NCBI RefSeq assembly: GCF_023701695.1
Contig: NZ_JAJOZC010000001.1
Span: 6,075,894 to 6,139,893, forward strand
Reading direction: 5' to 3'
Source of the DNA: Streptomyces sp. RKAG290
GTDB lineage: Bacteria > Actinomycetota > Actinomycetes > Streptomycetales > Streptomycetaceae
DNA length: 64,000 bases
Shown here: one piece after another, positions 27,501 through 36,132 of the stretch
Layout of the letters: each line of letters opens with the position of its first letter
Numbering within the stretch: position 1 is the first letter of the stretch
The notes under the pieces: model-generated
Told to the model about the DNA's origin: nothing
Seen by the model: the letters and a program-made list of their open reading frames with translations, nothing else
The model's database searches: none
Position numbers and translations under genes: made by a program

Positions 27501-28474
27501 GCTGCCGTCTCCTTCGGTGGCGGGGCGGTGCGGCCGGTGTCGCGGCCGGTCAGGCGGAGGAAGACCTCGTCGAGGGTGGGCGGCCGCAGACTCGCGTCGA
27601 TCACCGCCGCGCCCGCCGCGTCCAGCTCGCGGACGATCCGGGGCAGGGTGAGCGTGGGGTCGCAGGCGACGGCGCCCACGGTGCGGCGTCCGTGGTCGAG
27701 GACCGGCTCGGCGCCCGTCAGCCGGTCCAGGACGGCGGCGGCCGGGGTGAGCGCCGACGCGTGGGCGACGACCACTTCGGCGTAACTGCCGATGAGTGCC
27801 TTCAGCTCGGCGGGGGTGCCGCGGTGGGCCGCCCGGCCGCTGTCGACGAGCACGATGTCGTCGGCCAGCTGGTCGGCCTCCTCCAGATACTGCGTGGTCA
27901 GCAGGACGGTGGTGCCGCTGCCGGTGAGCTCCCGTACCGCCGCCCAGATCTGGTTGCGGCTGTGCGGGTCGAGCCCGGTGGTCGGCTCGTCCAGGAACAG
28001 CACGTGCGGCCTGGACAGCAGACTGGCGGCGAGATCCAGCCGCCGCCTCATCCCACCCGAGTAGGTGCGGGCCGGGCGGTCGGCGGCGTCGGTCAGCTCG
28101 AAGCGTTCGAGGAGGCCGTCGGCCCGGGTGCGTGCGGCCTCGCCGCGGAACTTGAGCAGCTTGGCGAAGAGCCGGAGGTTCTGCCGGCCGGACAGCTCGC
28201 CGTCGACCGAGGCGCTCTGCCCCGTGACGCCGATCGCCGCCCGCACCGCGCCGGCCTCGCGCACCACGTCGTGACCCGCGACCCGGGCGCTGCCTGCGTC
28301 GGGTGCGGTCAACGTGGTGAGCACCCGGACGGCGGTGGTCTTGCCGGCGCCGTTGGGCCCCAGCACTCCGCAGACGGTGCCCTCGGCCACGGCCAGATCG
28401 AGGCCGCGCAGCGCGTGGACGTCGCCATAGCGCTTTTCCAGACCTTCACTAAGTACGGCGTACGTAGTTGTCAT
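27497..28474 (-). CDS. ABC transporter ATP-binding protein (DrrA-like)
   Basis: A 325-residue ATPase from ATG 28474. Walker A GPNGAGKTT, the Q-loop region, the signature YSGGMRRRLDLA, Walker B VLFLDEPTTGLD and the switch H-loop region (LLTTQYLEEAD) are all present. The C-terminal extension resembles the daunorubicin-resistance DrrA subfamily. The first codons overlap one of two TetR operator-like palindromes. It is divergent from a TetR regulator at 28538, which is the likely repressor. Confidence 0.92.
   Translation of the reverse strand: MTTTYAVLSEGLEKRYGDVHALRGLDLAVAEGTVCGVLGPNGAGKTTAVRVLTTLTAPDAGSARVAGHDVVREAGAVRAAIGVTGQSASVDGELSGRQNLRLFAKLLKFRGEAARTRADGLLERFELTDAADRPARTYSGGMRRRLDLAASLLSRPHVLFLDEPTTGLDPHSRNQIWAAVRELTGSGTTVLLTTQYLEEADQLADDIVLVDSGRAAHRGTPAELKALIGSYAEVVVAHASALTPAAAVLDRLTGAEPVLDHGRRTVGAVACDPTLTLPRIVRELDAAGAAVIDASLRPPTLDEVFLRLTGRDTGRTAPPPKETAA
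28450..28466. promoter_or_regulatory. TetR operator-like palindrome inside the 5' end of the ABC ATPase gene
   Basis: TAAGTAC-GGC-GTACGTA is a 7-3-7 inverted repeat with one mismatch, located within codons 3-9 of the ATPase gene. It matches the perfect site 27 bp downstream in map order. Confidence 0.55.
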
Positions 28475-28492
28475 GCCCCAACCGTAGCGCAC

Positions 28493-28509
28493 TACGTACG
28501 GTGTACGTA
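28493..28509. promoter_or_regulatory. TetR operator between ABC exporter and regulator genes
   Basis: TACGTAC-GGT-GTACGTA is a perfect 7-3-7 palindrome in the 63-nt gap between the divergent ATPase (28474) and TetR (28538) starts. It would allow one regulator to control both directions. Confidence 0.75.
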
Positions 28510-28537
28510 ACTACCATGGTGGTCGAGGTGATGATCA

Positions 28538-29248
28538 ATGGTGGGGCGACCCGCTGTACCGGAAGTGATCTGGGCGCGTCCGGAGCGTGCCGGCCGAGGT
28601 CCCAGGCCCGCGTTCAGCCGTGCGGACATCGCGGCGGCCGCCGTGCGCATCGCTGACGCGGACGGCCTTGACGCGGTGTCGATGCGGAAGGTGGCGGCCG
28701 AGCTCGGCTGCGGCACGATGTCGCTGTACAACTACGTGCCCCGCAAGGAGGACCTGCACGAGCTGATGCTCGACGCGGTCAGCGACGGGTACGAGTTCGC
28801 GGAGCCCTCCGGCGACTGGCGCGCCGACCTGCTGGCCCTCGCCCACCAGACCCGCGGGATGATGCACCGCCACACCTGGGTGCCCCGGCTGATGTCACCC
28901 GTGTACGGATTCAGCCCGAACGCGCTGCGCTACCTGGAATACGCGCTGAGCTGCCTGGACGGGGTCGAGGCGCGGTTCGGCGAGAAGATGGAACTCATCG
29001 CCATGGTCAACGGCGTGGTCACCACCTACACCGCCAACGAGATCGCCACGGCGGAGCGCAGCCGGTCGCTGCCCTGGTCCGAGGAGCAGGAGCAGGCGGC
29101 CCGCACCGGGTATCTGATCAGCCAGATCATGACCGGGAAGTATCCGCGGATGGCGGCCGGATTCGCCGAGGACTCCGGGCCGATCGACCTGGACGGGGTG
29201 TTCGACCGGGCGCTCGCCCGGGTGCTGGACTCGTTCGACAGCCAGTAG
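28538..29248 (+). CDS. TetR family regulator of the adjacent ABC exporter
   Basis: A 236-residue protein with an N-terminal helix-turn-helix (ADGLDAVSMRKVAAELGCGTMSLYNYVPRKEDLHELM) followed by a TetR_C-type ligand domain. It is divergent from the DrrAB-like exporter with two operator-like palindromes between and around them, so it probably represses the exporter and itself until a ligand binds. An alternative ATG at 28514 lies upstream; 28538 is preferred because it leaves the operator outside the gene. Confidence 0.88.
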   Translation: MVGRPAVPEVIWARPERAGRGPRPAFSRADIAAAAVRIADADGLDAVSMRKVAAELGCGTMSLYNYVPRKEDLHELMLDAVSDGYEFAEPSGDWRADLLALAHQTRGMMHRHTWVPRLMSPVYGFSPNALRYLEYALSCLDGVEARFGEKMELIAMVNGVVTTYTANEIATAERSRSLPWSEEQEQAARTGYLISQIMTGKYPRMAAGFAEDSGPIDLDGVFDRALARVLDSFDSQ

Positions 29249-29258
29249 GGCGCCGGGC

Positions 29259-30476
29259 TCACAGCAGCGCGAACTGGCCGTCCGGGCCCTCCTCCTGGTG
29301 GTCGAGCACGGACGCGGGCCGCCGGGCCGCGGCCGCCACCGGCAGTACGCCCGCGGCCCGCAGCTCATCCACGCCGATCTCCGGACCGTGCGCCAGCTCG
29401 TCCTGCCGGGGCCGCAGTTCGGCGAGGAGGGCGAGCAGTGCGATCAGCTCAAGGAGCTCCGAGGTCCACTCCTGTGGCCAGCTCCGTGGCCGGACGGCCT
29501 CCAGGCCGGCCGCCCCGGCCACCGCCGCCCGCCGCTCGAACCACAGCTCCAGCATCCGTACGCCGCCCACCCGGAACTCCCACGCCCCCGCGGGCACCGG
29601 CGAGATGCGGCCCGTGCCGAGGGCGAGCACTCCCTCGTCGGGGTCGTACGACAGGGCGGACGGCGCGGGCGGCACCGCGGCCCGCACATAGGGGCGGCGT
29701 CCGCCGGGCAGCCGTGGGCGTGCCCCGCCCCGGGCGCCGCGCAGCTGGAGCCGCAGCAGTTCCTGGCCCAGCTCCACCCCCGCCGACCAGCGCGCGGTGT
29801 CCGCGGGCAGTGGCACCACGCAGCCGGCCGGGGAGTGCCGGGCCGCCGCGAGGACCCACGCCAGCACGGACTGCGGGGCTACCGCGTCGCCGTGCCGGCC
29901 GCGCAGCAGGTCGAGCAGCCCGGGGGCCAGGTTGGGTTCGAGGCCGCCGGGGCGCCGGTACAGCGGGCGGATCCGGCCGGGGCGGCCCGCGGGGGAGTGC
30001 CCGTCGGGAAGCAGCGCCGTCACCGACAGGGCGGGGCCGGTGTCCTGGGGCACCCGGCCGTGCTCGACGGCGAAGAGCTGGTGCGCGTCGGCCACCCGCC
30101 ACAGTTCGGGACGGGCGGCGTCTATCAGCCGGTGGTCGGGGAGCAGCCACTGCTCGTCGAACGGCCCGTGCAGGATCCGCACCGGCTCCGGGCACGGCCC
30201 CGGCTCGCGGGCGAACCGGCCGGTTCCGGTGGCCTGCCCGGGCAGTGCGGCCACCGCGGTCTGCGGGGTACGGGAACGCGTGGCTCCGAACAACTGCTCG
30301 CGCTCGGCCCCCTCGGCCCGCGCCAGCCGCTCCCAGCGGGCCCTGAGGGACGCCGCGTCCGGGGCCGTCACCCAGGGGCGTCCGGTGCGCAACGGCCGTA
30401 CGGACCAGGGCATGAGGTCGTCGAGGAGCGGGCTGCGCGGACCCTCGCCGGAGCCGGCCGCTGCCGGTGCTGCCAC
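29259..30476 (-). CDS. Type ISP restriction-modification C-terminal domain protein, orphan
   Basis: A 405-residue protein containing the segments SALSYDPDEGVLALGTGRISPVPAGAWEFRV and VRMLELWFERR, typical of the C-terminal (target recognition) region of type ISP enzymes such as LlaBIII, as I recognise it. No nuclease, helicase or N6-adenine methyltransferase motif (NPPY) is visible in it or in its neighbours. It may be a degraded remnant, or a conserved streptomycete protein that has taken another role. It lies downstream of hmgA and gntR on the same strand but with its own 158-nt upstream gap. Confidence 0.62.
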   Translation of the reverse strand: MAAPAAAGSGEGPRSPLLDDLMPWSVRPLRTGRPWVTAPDAASLRARWERLARAEGAEREQLFGATRSRTPQTAVAALPGQATGTGRFAREPGPCPEPVRILHGPFDEQWLLPDHRLIDAARPELWRVADAHQLFAVEHGRVPQDTGPALSVTALLPDGHSPAGRPGRIRPLYRRPGGLEPNLAPGLLDLLRGRHGDAVAPQSVLAWVLAAARHSPAGCVVPLPADTARWSAGVELGQELLRLQLRGARGGARPRLPGGRRPYVRAAVPPAPSALSYDPDEGVLALGTGRISPVPAGAWEFRVGGVRMLELWFERRAAVAGAAGLEAVRPRSWPQEWTSELLELIALLALLAELRPRQDELAHGPEIGVDELRAAGVLPVAAAARRPASVLDHQEEGPDGQFALL

Positions 30477-30542
30477 CGTGTCGTCCTCCCCGTCGCCACG
30501 TCTGCCGCCTTCCCAGGCATCGTAACGGCGCCGCCGGAGCCC

Positions 30543-30650
30543 GCGTCAGTGCGCCTGCGCGGTGGACCGGCAGGGGGCCGGCGGGGGGATCGGCCGTGGC
30601 GTCAGCCCGCCTGGGCGGTGGACCGGCCGTGGCGTCAGTGCGCCTCGACC
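30543..30650. repeat. Three spaced copies of a GCGTCAG-CGCCT-GGTGGACCGG unit
   Basis: Units begin at 30543, 30599 and 30632. The last overlaps the stop codon and final codons of the GntR gene, so the others look like decayed partial duplications of that gene's 3' end. Confidence 0.45.
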
Positions 30651-31453
30651 GTCACCGAGAAGGAGAACCGGTCGCCCCGGTAACGGATCTGCGCCACATC
30701 CACCACCCGGCCGCTCTCCTCGTACGTCACGCCCGTGTAGTACAGGATCGGGCTGAGCAGCGGGACCCGGAGCAGGTCGGCGGTGACCGGGTCGGCGAGC
30801 CGGGCCTCGACCGTGTCGGTGATCCTCGCGATCCGGATGCCGACGCGGTCACGCAGCACCTTGGTCATCGGCCAGCGGTCGAGATCGGCGGGGTCGATCC
30901 CCGCCGCGACCTCCGGATGGATCCAGTTCTGCGCCCAGTTGGTGGGTTCGCCGGTCTCGCCCTCGCTCCGCAGCCGCCGGTAGCCGACCACCTCGGCGCA
31001 GCCGGGGAAGTGCTCGGCGACATCGCCCGGCACGGCGAGCGGGCCGTGGTCGAGCACGGTCGTCAGCTCGCCCGACTGCTGGGCGACGATCGCGTCGATC
31101 GACCCGAGCAGCCGGACCGGCGACACCCGGCGGGCGCGCGGCTCGATGAACGTGCCGCGCCGCCGGTGCCGGCTGATCAGCCCCTCCGTCTCCAGCTCCT
31201 TCAGTGCCTGGCGCATGGTGAGGACGCTGACGCCGTAGTGCGCGGCGAGCTGTTCCTCGGTCGGCAGCCGCAGGGTGGCGTCAGGGGCGCGGCCCAGTAT
31301 CGAGGCCCGCAACGACTGCGAGACCTGGTACCACAGCGGCAGCTTGCGGTTCAGGACCAGTGAGTCGGGCGCGAAGGCGGCCCCCTGGGGCGCGGGGGGC
31401 TTCAGAGGGGTCTGCGGCACCTTGGTCACCTGCATTCGTCGTCGCTGGGGCAC
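30635..31453 (-). CDS. GntR/HutC family regulator next to hmgA
   Basis: A 272-residue regulator: a winged helix near residues 35-105 (LPLWYQVSQSLRASILGRAPDATLRLPTEEQLAAHYGVSVLTMRQALKEL) and a UTRA effector domain (IRYRGDRFSFSVTVEAH at the end). It starts 10 nt after hmgA on the same strand and so is probably cotranscribed. The natural inference is that it senses a tyrosine or homogentisate catabolite and controls hmgA. The start could also be the ATG at 31435. Confidence 0.87.
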   Translation of the reverse strand: MPQRRRMQVTKVPQTPLKPPAPQGAAFAPDSLVLNRKLPLWYQVSQSLRASILGRAPDATLRLPTEEQLAAHYGVSVLTMRQALKELETEGLISRHRRRGTFIEPRARRVSPVRLLGSIDAIVAQQSGELTTVLDHGPLAVPGDVAEHFPGCAEVVGYRRLRSEGETGEPTNWAQNWIHPEVAAGIDPADLDRWPMTKVLRDRVGIRIARITDTVEARLADPVTADLLRVPLLSPILYYTGVTYEESGRVVDVAQIRYRGDRFSFSVTVEAH

Positions 31454-31462
31454 GGGGCCTCG

Positions 31463-32791
31463 TCACGGCCTGAAGTTGCGGCTCAGACCCTGCCACACGT
31501 CGTCGTAGCCGTGCTGGAGATGACCGGCGGCCGCTGCCTGTCCGGTCGCCGTGACGGGCCAGCGGGTCTCGAACATGAAGGCCAGGCCGTCGTCGATCCG
31601 CTGCGGCTTCAGCTCCGCCGCGCTCGCCCGGTCGAAGGTCTCCCGGTCCGGGCCGTGCGCCGACATCATGTTGTGCAGCGAGCCGCCGCCGGGCACGAAG
31701 CCCCCCTTGCCGGCCGTCTTCGCGTCGTAGGCGCCCTCGATCAGGCCCATGTACTCGCTCATCACGTTGCGGTGGAAGTACGGCGGCCGGAAGGTGTCCT
31801 CGCCGACCAGCCAGCGCGGCGCGAACACCACGAAGTCGACCCCGGCCAGACCCGGCGTGTCCGAGGGCGAGGTCAGCACCGTGAAGATCGACGGGTCGGG
31901 GTGGTCGTAACTGATCGAGCCGATGACATTGAAACGGCGCAGGTCATAGACGTACGGAGTGTGGTTGCCGTGCCAGGCGACCACGTCGAGCGGCGAGTGG
32001 TCGTACGTCGCGGACCAGAGGTTGCCGCAGTACTTGTTGACCACCTCGACCGGGCGCTCCACGTCCTCGTACGCGGCGACCGGCGCGAGGAAGTCGCGGG
32101 CGGCGGCCAGGCCGTTGGCGCCGATCGGGCCCAGTTCGGGGAGGACGAAGGGCTGGCCGTAGTTCTCGCACACGTATCCGCGGGCCGTGGCGTCGAGCAG
32201 CTCGACCCGGAATCGGACGCCGCGCGGGATCAGTGCGACGTGGCCCGGTTCGGCGCGCAGCAGGCCCAGTTCGGTGCGCAGCAGCAGGCCGCCCTGCTCG
32301 GGGACGATCAGCAGTTCGCCGTCGCTGTCGCTGAACACCCGGTCCGTCATGGCGGAGTCGGCGTGGTAGAGGTGCACGGCCATCCCGGTCCGCTGCCCGG
32401 CGTCGCCGTTGCCGCCGAGCGTCCACAGGCCGGACAGGAAGTCCGTACCGGGCGCGGGTTCCGGGAGCGGGTCCCAGCGCAGCCGGTTGGGATCGGGGAC
32501 GGACTCGGTGAACGGGGCGGTGCGGACGCCGCCGTTGTCGATCCGCACGAACGGCGGGTGAACCGCGGAGGGGCGGATGCGGTAGAGCCACGAGCGGCGG
32601 TTGTGGGCGCGCGGCTCGGTGAAGGCCGAGCCGCTCAGCTGTTCCGCGTACAGCCCCAGGGGTGCGCGCTGCGGTGAGTTGCGGCCGTGCGGCAGTGCCC
32701 CCGGTACTGCCTCCGAGCTGTGCTGATTTCCGAAACCGGTGGAATGCTCGAGCCCTTCCGCCGTCTTCCTCGCCTGCTCGATGCCGCTCAT
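31463..32791 (-). CDS. hmgA: Homogentisate 1,2-dioxygenase
   Basis: This 442-residue enzyme opens the ring of homogentisate to maleylacetoacetate in tyrosine and phenylalanine breakdown, using Fe(II) and O2. The family signature starts GFGNQHSSEAVPGALPHGRNSPQ, and the iron ligand region is visible in YFHRNVMSEYMGLIEG and LHNMMSAHGPD. The ATG at 32791 has GGGAG upstream; the longer frame from 32827 lacks support. It is followed by a GntR regulator. A possible operator, arms ATCCTA and TAGGAAT, lies upstream near 32815-32836. Confidence 0.95.
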   Translation of the reverse strand: MSGIEQARKTAEGLEHSTGFGNQHSSEAVPGALPHGRNSPQRAPLGLYAEQLSGSAFTEPRAHNRRSWLYRIRPSAVHPPFVRIDNGGVRTAPFTESVPDPNRLRWDPLPEPAPGTDFLSGLWTLGGNGDAGQRTGMAVHLYHADSAMTDRVFSDSDGELLIVPEQGGLLLRTELGLLRAEPGHVALIPRGVRFRVELLDATARGYVCENYGQPFVLPELGPIGANGLAAARDFLAPVAAYEDVERPVEVVNKYCGNLWSATYDHSPLDVVAWHGNHTPYVYDLRRFNVIGSISYDHPDPSIFTVLTSPSDTPGLAGVDFVVFAPRWLVGEDTFRPPYFHRNVMSEYMGLIEGAYDAKTAGKGGFVPGGGSLHNMMSAHGPDRETFDRASAAELKPQRIDDGLAFMFETRWPVTATGQAAAAGHLQHGYDDVWQGLSRNFRP

Positions 32792-32914
32792 GTGTGCTCC
32801 CGGGTGCCGAAGGAATCCTATGTACAACCGTAGGAATCGAAAGGTGGCGAGTCAACGGCATTCGTGAGGCACAGGGGGGTTTCAAAAGATGAACAATGCT
32901 CTACTCTCCGGCAC

Positions 32915-35083
32915 ATGTCGTGGACACGGAAAGTTCTGGTGGTCCTGGCGGCGCTCCTGGCCGCCCTCCTCGCGGCCCCGGCCGCCCAGGCGCACGAGGA
33001 ACGGCCGGTCACCCTGCCCGACGGAACCGGCAGCGTCCCCCTGTACCGCACCGGCGAGCCGGACCTCCTGGTCTGCAAGAGCGACCGGGCCGACTTCGTA
33101 CGCCGCACGGCCGGCTTTCCGGACACCCTGCGGTCCAGGAACCTCAAGCTCTTCGACCGGTGCCAGAAGTCCGGCTACCGCCATCTGCAGCAGGCCGTCG
33201 ACGCGGTCACCCGCCCCGGGACGAACATCGCCGTACTGCCCGGCCTGTACGAGGAGGAGCCCTCGCTGCCGGCGCCGAAGGGGGAGTGCGCCCGGCTGAA
33301 GGCGCCCAACTCCCAGCTGGGCTACCAGATCCTGAGCTACGCCCAGCAGGCGAAGTGCCCGCACAACCAGAATCTGGTGGCGATCCTCGGCAAGCAGGAC
33401 CTCCAGATCGAGGGCACCGGTGCGGAGCGCACGGACGTCGTCATCGACGCCAAGTACCGCAAGCTCAACGCGATCCGGGCGGACGGCTCCGACGGCGTCT
33501 ACTTCCGCAACTTCACCGCCCAGCGCACCACGTTCAACTCGCTGTACGTCCTGGCCCAGGACGGCTTCGTCATCGACGACGTGCTGACCCGGTGGAACGA
33601 CGAGTACGGCTTCCTGACCTTCGCGAGCGACCACGGTCTCTACAAGAACTGCGAGTCCTACGGCAACGGCGACTCCGGCATCTACCCGGGCAGCGCGTCC
33701 GACATCAACGACGCCCACGGCTACGAGGTCCCGCGCTACTCGATCGAGATCACTGGCTGCCGCAGCCACCACAACATGGTCGGCTACTCCGGCACGGCGG
33801 GGGACTCCGTATACGTCCACGACAACGAGTTCGACCACAACATGGGCGGCGCCTCGATGGACAGCGCCTTCCCCGGCCATCCGGGGCTGCCGCAGAACCA
33901 CGCCCGCTTCGAGCGCAACCTGATCCACGACAACAACGCCGACTACTACCCGTACGTCGCCGACGGCACGTGCGCCAAGCCACCGGTCGAGCGCGGCTAC
34001 GAGAGCGGGGTGGTCTGCCCGCAGATCTCCATGCCGCCGGGCACCGGCATCATCACCGCGGGCGGCAACTGGAACATCTACGAGAACAACTGGGTCTACG
34101 GGCAGCAGCGAGCCGCCTTCTTCCTGAGCGCCGTCCCCGCCTTCATCCGCGGGGAGAACGCCCTCGGCAAGCAGACCGACACCTCGCACCACAACCGGTA
34201 CGCGAACAACCACCTGGGCACGGACAGGGCGGGCAATCCGCGGCCCAACCGCACCGACGTGTGGTGGGACGGCCAGGGCGACGGCAACTGCTGGCAGTCG
34301 GACGCGGGCCCGTCCACGCCGCGCTCGCTGCCCGCCTGCGGGTCCGAACGCGGCGCCGTCACCGGCCGCACCGACCGGCTGGCGGGCGAGCCCGTCAAGC
34401 TCGCCCAGCTCCTGGTCTGCGCCGACTACAACGTGCAGGCGCGCAGGCTGCCGGCCGGCTGCGACTGGTACGGCGCGCGCGGCATCGAGCGGATCGAGGT
34501 GCAGGTCGCGCTGGGAATCGCGGTGGTGCTCGCGCTGGTCGGCGGGGTGCTGTGGTGGCGCAGGCTGCGGACGAGCAGGCTCGCCGCGGCGGCCACGGTG
34601 CTCGGCGTCATCGGCCTCGGTCTGGACGTGGCCGGCTCGACGACGGGACTCGCCTCCTCCTACCTGCCCGCCGTCGCGCTGCTGCTGACCGGGCTCTGGT
34701 GGACGGGCATCGGGCTGGTGCTGCGGCGGGAGCGGCCGGGGCTGGGCTGGACCACGGTGGTGCTGGGCGCCCTCACGCTGCTCGACGCGCTGGACAAGGG
34801 CGTGTTCATGATCCCGTGGATCCCGCTGAGCCCCGCCTGGGCGCGCGGGCTGCTCGGGGTGGTCTGGGTGCTCTGGGCCGTGGTGGCCGCCGCACGCCAT
34901 GGGGAGCCCGGCGCCGGACCTGACACCGGACCGGACACCGGACCTGACGCCGATGCGGATGCCGATGCGCATGCGGATACCGGCGTGGATGCCGACGCGG
35001 ACGCGGGTGCCGTCGCCGCGCCGGACGGCACATCGGCGTCGCCCGCCTCAACTCCCGCTGCCTCGGACGGAGACCTCTCGTGA
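32915..35083 (+). CDS. Secreted right-handed beta-helix protein with C-terminal membrane domain
   Basis: A 722-residue protein from ATG 32915. It has a Sec signal peptide (KVLVVLAALLAALLAAPAAQA). A long parallel beta-helix region follows (about residues 130-460) with repeated short strands such as GVYFRNFTAQRTTFNSLYV, GLYKNCESYGNGDSGIY and VYVHDNEFDHNMGGASMD. After residue 530 come about five membrane helices and an acidic repeat tail (TGPDTGPDADADADAHADTG). The beta-helix resembles polysaccharide lyases and the NosD/CASH family. Catalytic residues cannot be assigned. The stop overlaps the next gene by 4 nt, in a three-gene coupled operon. Confidence 0.8.
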   Translation: MSWTRKVLVVLAALLAALLAAPAAQAHEERPVTLPDGTGSVPLYRTGEPDLLVCKSDRADFVRRTAGFPDTLRSRNLKLFDRCQKSGYRHLQQAVDAVTRPGTNIAVLPGLYEEEPSLPAPKGECARLKAPNSQLGYQILSYAQQAKCPHNQNLVAILGKQDLQIEGTGAERTDVVIDAKYRKLNAIRADGSDGVYFRNFTAQRTTFNSLYVLAQDGFVIDDVLTRWNDEYGFLTFASDHGLYKNCESYGNGDSGIYPGSASDINDAHGYEVPRYSIEITGCRSHHNMVGYSGTAGDSVYVHDNEFDHNMGGASMDSAFPGHPGLPQNHARFERNLIHDNNADYYPYVADGTCAKPPVERGYESGVVCPQISMPPGTGIITAGGNWNIYENNWVYGQQRAAFFLSAVPAFIRGENALGKQTDTSHHNRYANNHLGTDRAGNPRPNRTDVWWDGQGDGNCWQSDAGPSTPRSLPACGSERGAVTGRTDRLAGEPVKLAQLLVCADYNVQARRLPAGCDWYGARGIERIEVQVALGIAVVLALVGGVLWWRRLRTSRLAAAATVLGVIGLGLDVAGSTTGLASSYLPAVALLLTGLWWTGIGLVLRRERPGLGWTTVVLGALTLLDALDKGVFMIPWIPLSPAWARGLLGVVWVLWAVVAAARHGEPGAGPDTGPDTGPDADADADAHADTGVDADADAGAVAAPDGTSASPASTPAASDGDLS

Positions 35084-36132
35084 AACGGCTCCGCGAGCAG
35101 GTGTGGGGGTGCCCGGGGCAGGTCCGCGGGTACGAGCAGGGCTGCGGGGACGGGCGGGGCTGCGGGGACGGGCGGGGCTGCGGGGACGGGCAGGTCCGCG
35201 ACCCGGACCAGCGCCCGGCGCCCCCGACCACCCCGGCGCAGGCTTCCGCGCCGACGACCGCCTCGGTACCCCCCTCCGCGTTGCGTATCGCCCCGTCGGT
35301 GACCGCCCGGTGGGTGCGGACCGGGCGCAGGGGCGCCCTCTCCGTGCTCACCGCAGTCGTCCTCGTGCTCGGTGCGGCCGCCTGTGGTGGGCGGGCCACC
35401 ACCCACCACAAGCCCGGCACCAGCCATGAGCAGGCGACCGGCAGCGTCGGCCGGCTCCTGGCCGCGGACGACGGTTCCGGTCACCGGCTGCGCCAGGTCG
35501 ACGCCCAGGACGCGCCCGAGGTGACCGTCGCCGTGCGGCCGGACTCGGAGGACGGCTGGAACGTCCACCTCTCGGTGGCGAACTTCCGCTTCACCCCGGA
35601 CAGTGTGGGCGGCGGCGCACTCCTCGGAAGGGGCTACGCCCGGCTTCTCCTCGACGGCCACCCCCTCGCCCGGGTGTACGGCGCCTGGTTCCACCTCCCG
35701 AAATCCCTGCTCCGCAGCGCCGGGGGCGGCACCGAACTCACCGCCCGGCTCTACGCCGACGACCACACCGCCTGGGCGGTGAACTCCGCCCCGGTCGAGG
35801 CCACTGCCCCGCTCACCACCACCCCCGCTCCCGCCTCCGCAGCCGCCTCCGGCGCCGCCGAGCCCGACCCCGGCAGCACGCTGGAGATCTCCGTCCGTGA
35901 CGGCAAGGTCAGCCCCGCGCCGGGGCGAGCCGAGATCAAGAAAGGCCGGACCGTGCGGCTCCGGGTGCGCAGCGACCGCGACGACACCCTTCACGTGCAC
36001 GGCTACGACAAGGAGGCGCGGCTGCCCGCGGGCAGGACCGTCACCCTCACGTTCACCGCCGATCGCACCGGGCTCTTCGAGGTCGAGACGCATGAGTCCG
36101 ATCTGCTGCTGACCCAACTCGTCGTACGGTGA
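35080..36132 (+). CDS. Lipoprotein with C-terminal cupredoxin-like domain
   Basis: A GTG at 35080 overlaps the preceding stop (GTGA). The first 85 residues are low complexity, including three copies of GCGDGR/Q, so translation might really begin further in; the first credible export signal is RRGALSVLTAVVLVLGAAACGG near residue 92, which has a lipobox (GAAAC). The C-terminal part (DTLHVHGYDKEARLPAGRTVTLTFTADRTGLFEVETHESDL) resembles cupredoxin-like domains, with His residues in HVHG and ETHES that could bind copper. The middle part has no known match. It lies between the beta-helix protein and a polytopic membrane protein, with 4-nt overlaps on both sides. Confidence 0.72.
   Translation: MKRLREQVWGCPGQVRGYEQGCGDGRGCGDGRGCGDGQVRDPDQRPAPPTTPAQASAPTTASVPPSALRIAPSVTARWVRTGRRGALSVLTAVVLVLGAAACGGRATTHHKPGTSHEQATGSVGRLLAADDGSGHRLRQVDAQDAPEVTVAVRPDSEDGWNVHLSVANFRFTPDSVGGGALLGRGYARLLLDGHPLARVYGAWFHLPKSLLRSAGGGTELTARLYADDHTAWAVNSAPVEATAPLTTTPAPASAAASGAAEPDPGSTLEISVRDGKVSPAPGRAEIKKGRTVRLRVRSDRDDTLHVHGYDKEARLPAGRTVTLTFTADRTGLFEVETHESDLLLTQLVVR
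35140..35193 (+). repeat. Three tandem 18-nt repeats in the 5' coding part of the lipoprotein gene
   Basis: The units 35140-35157, 35158-35175 and 35176-35193 read GGCTGCGGGGACGGGCGG with one change in the last. They encode GCGDGR, GCGDGR and GCGDGQ. Confidence 0.85.
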
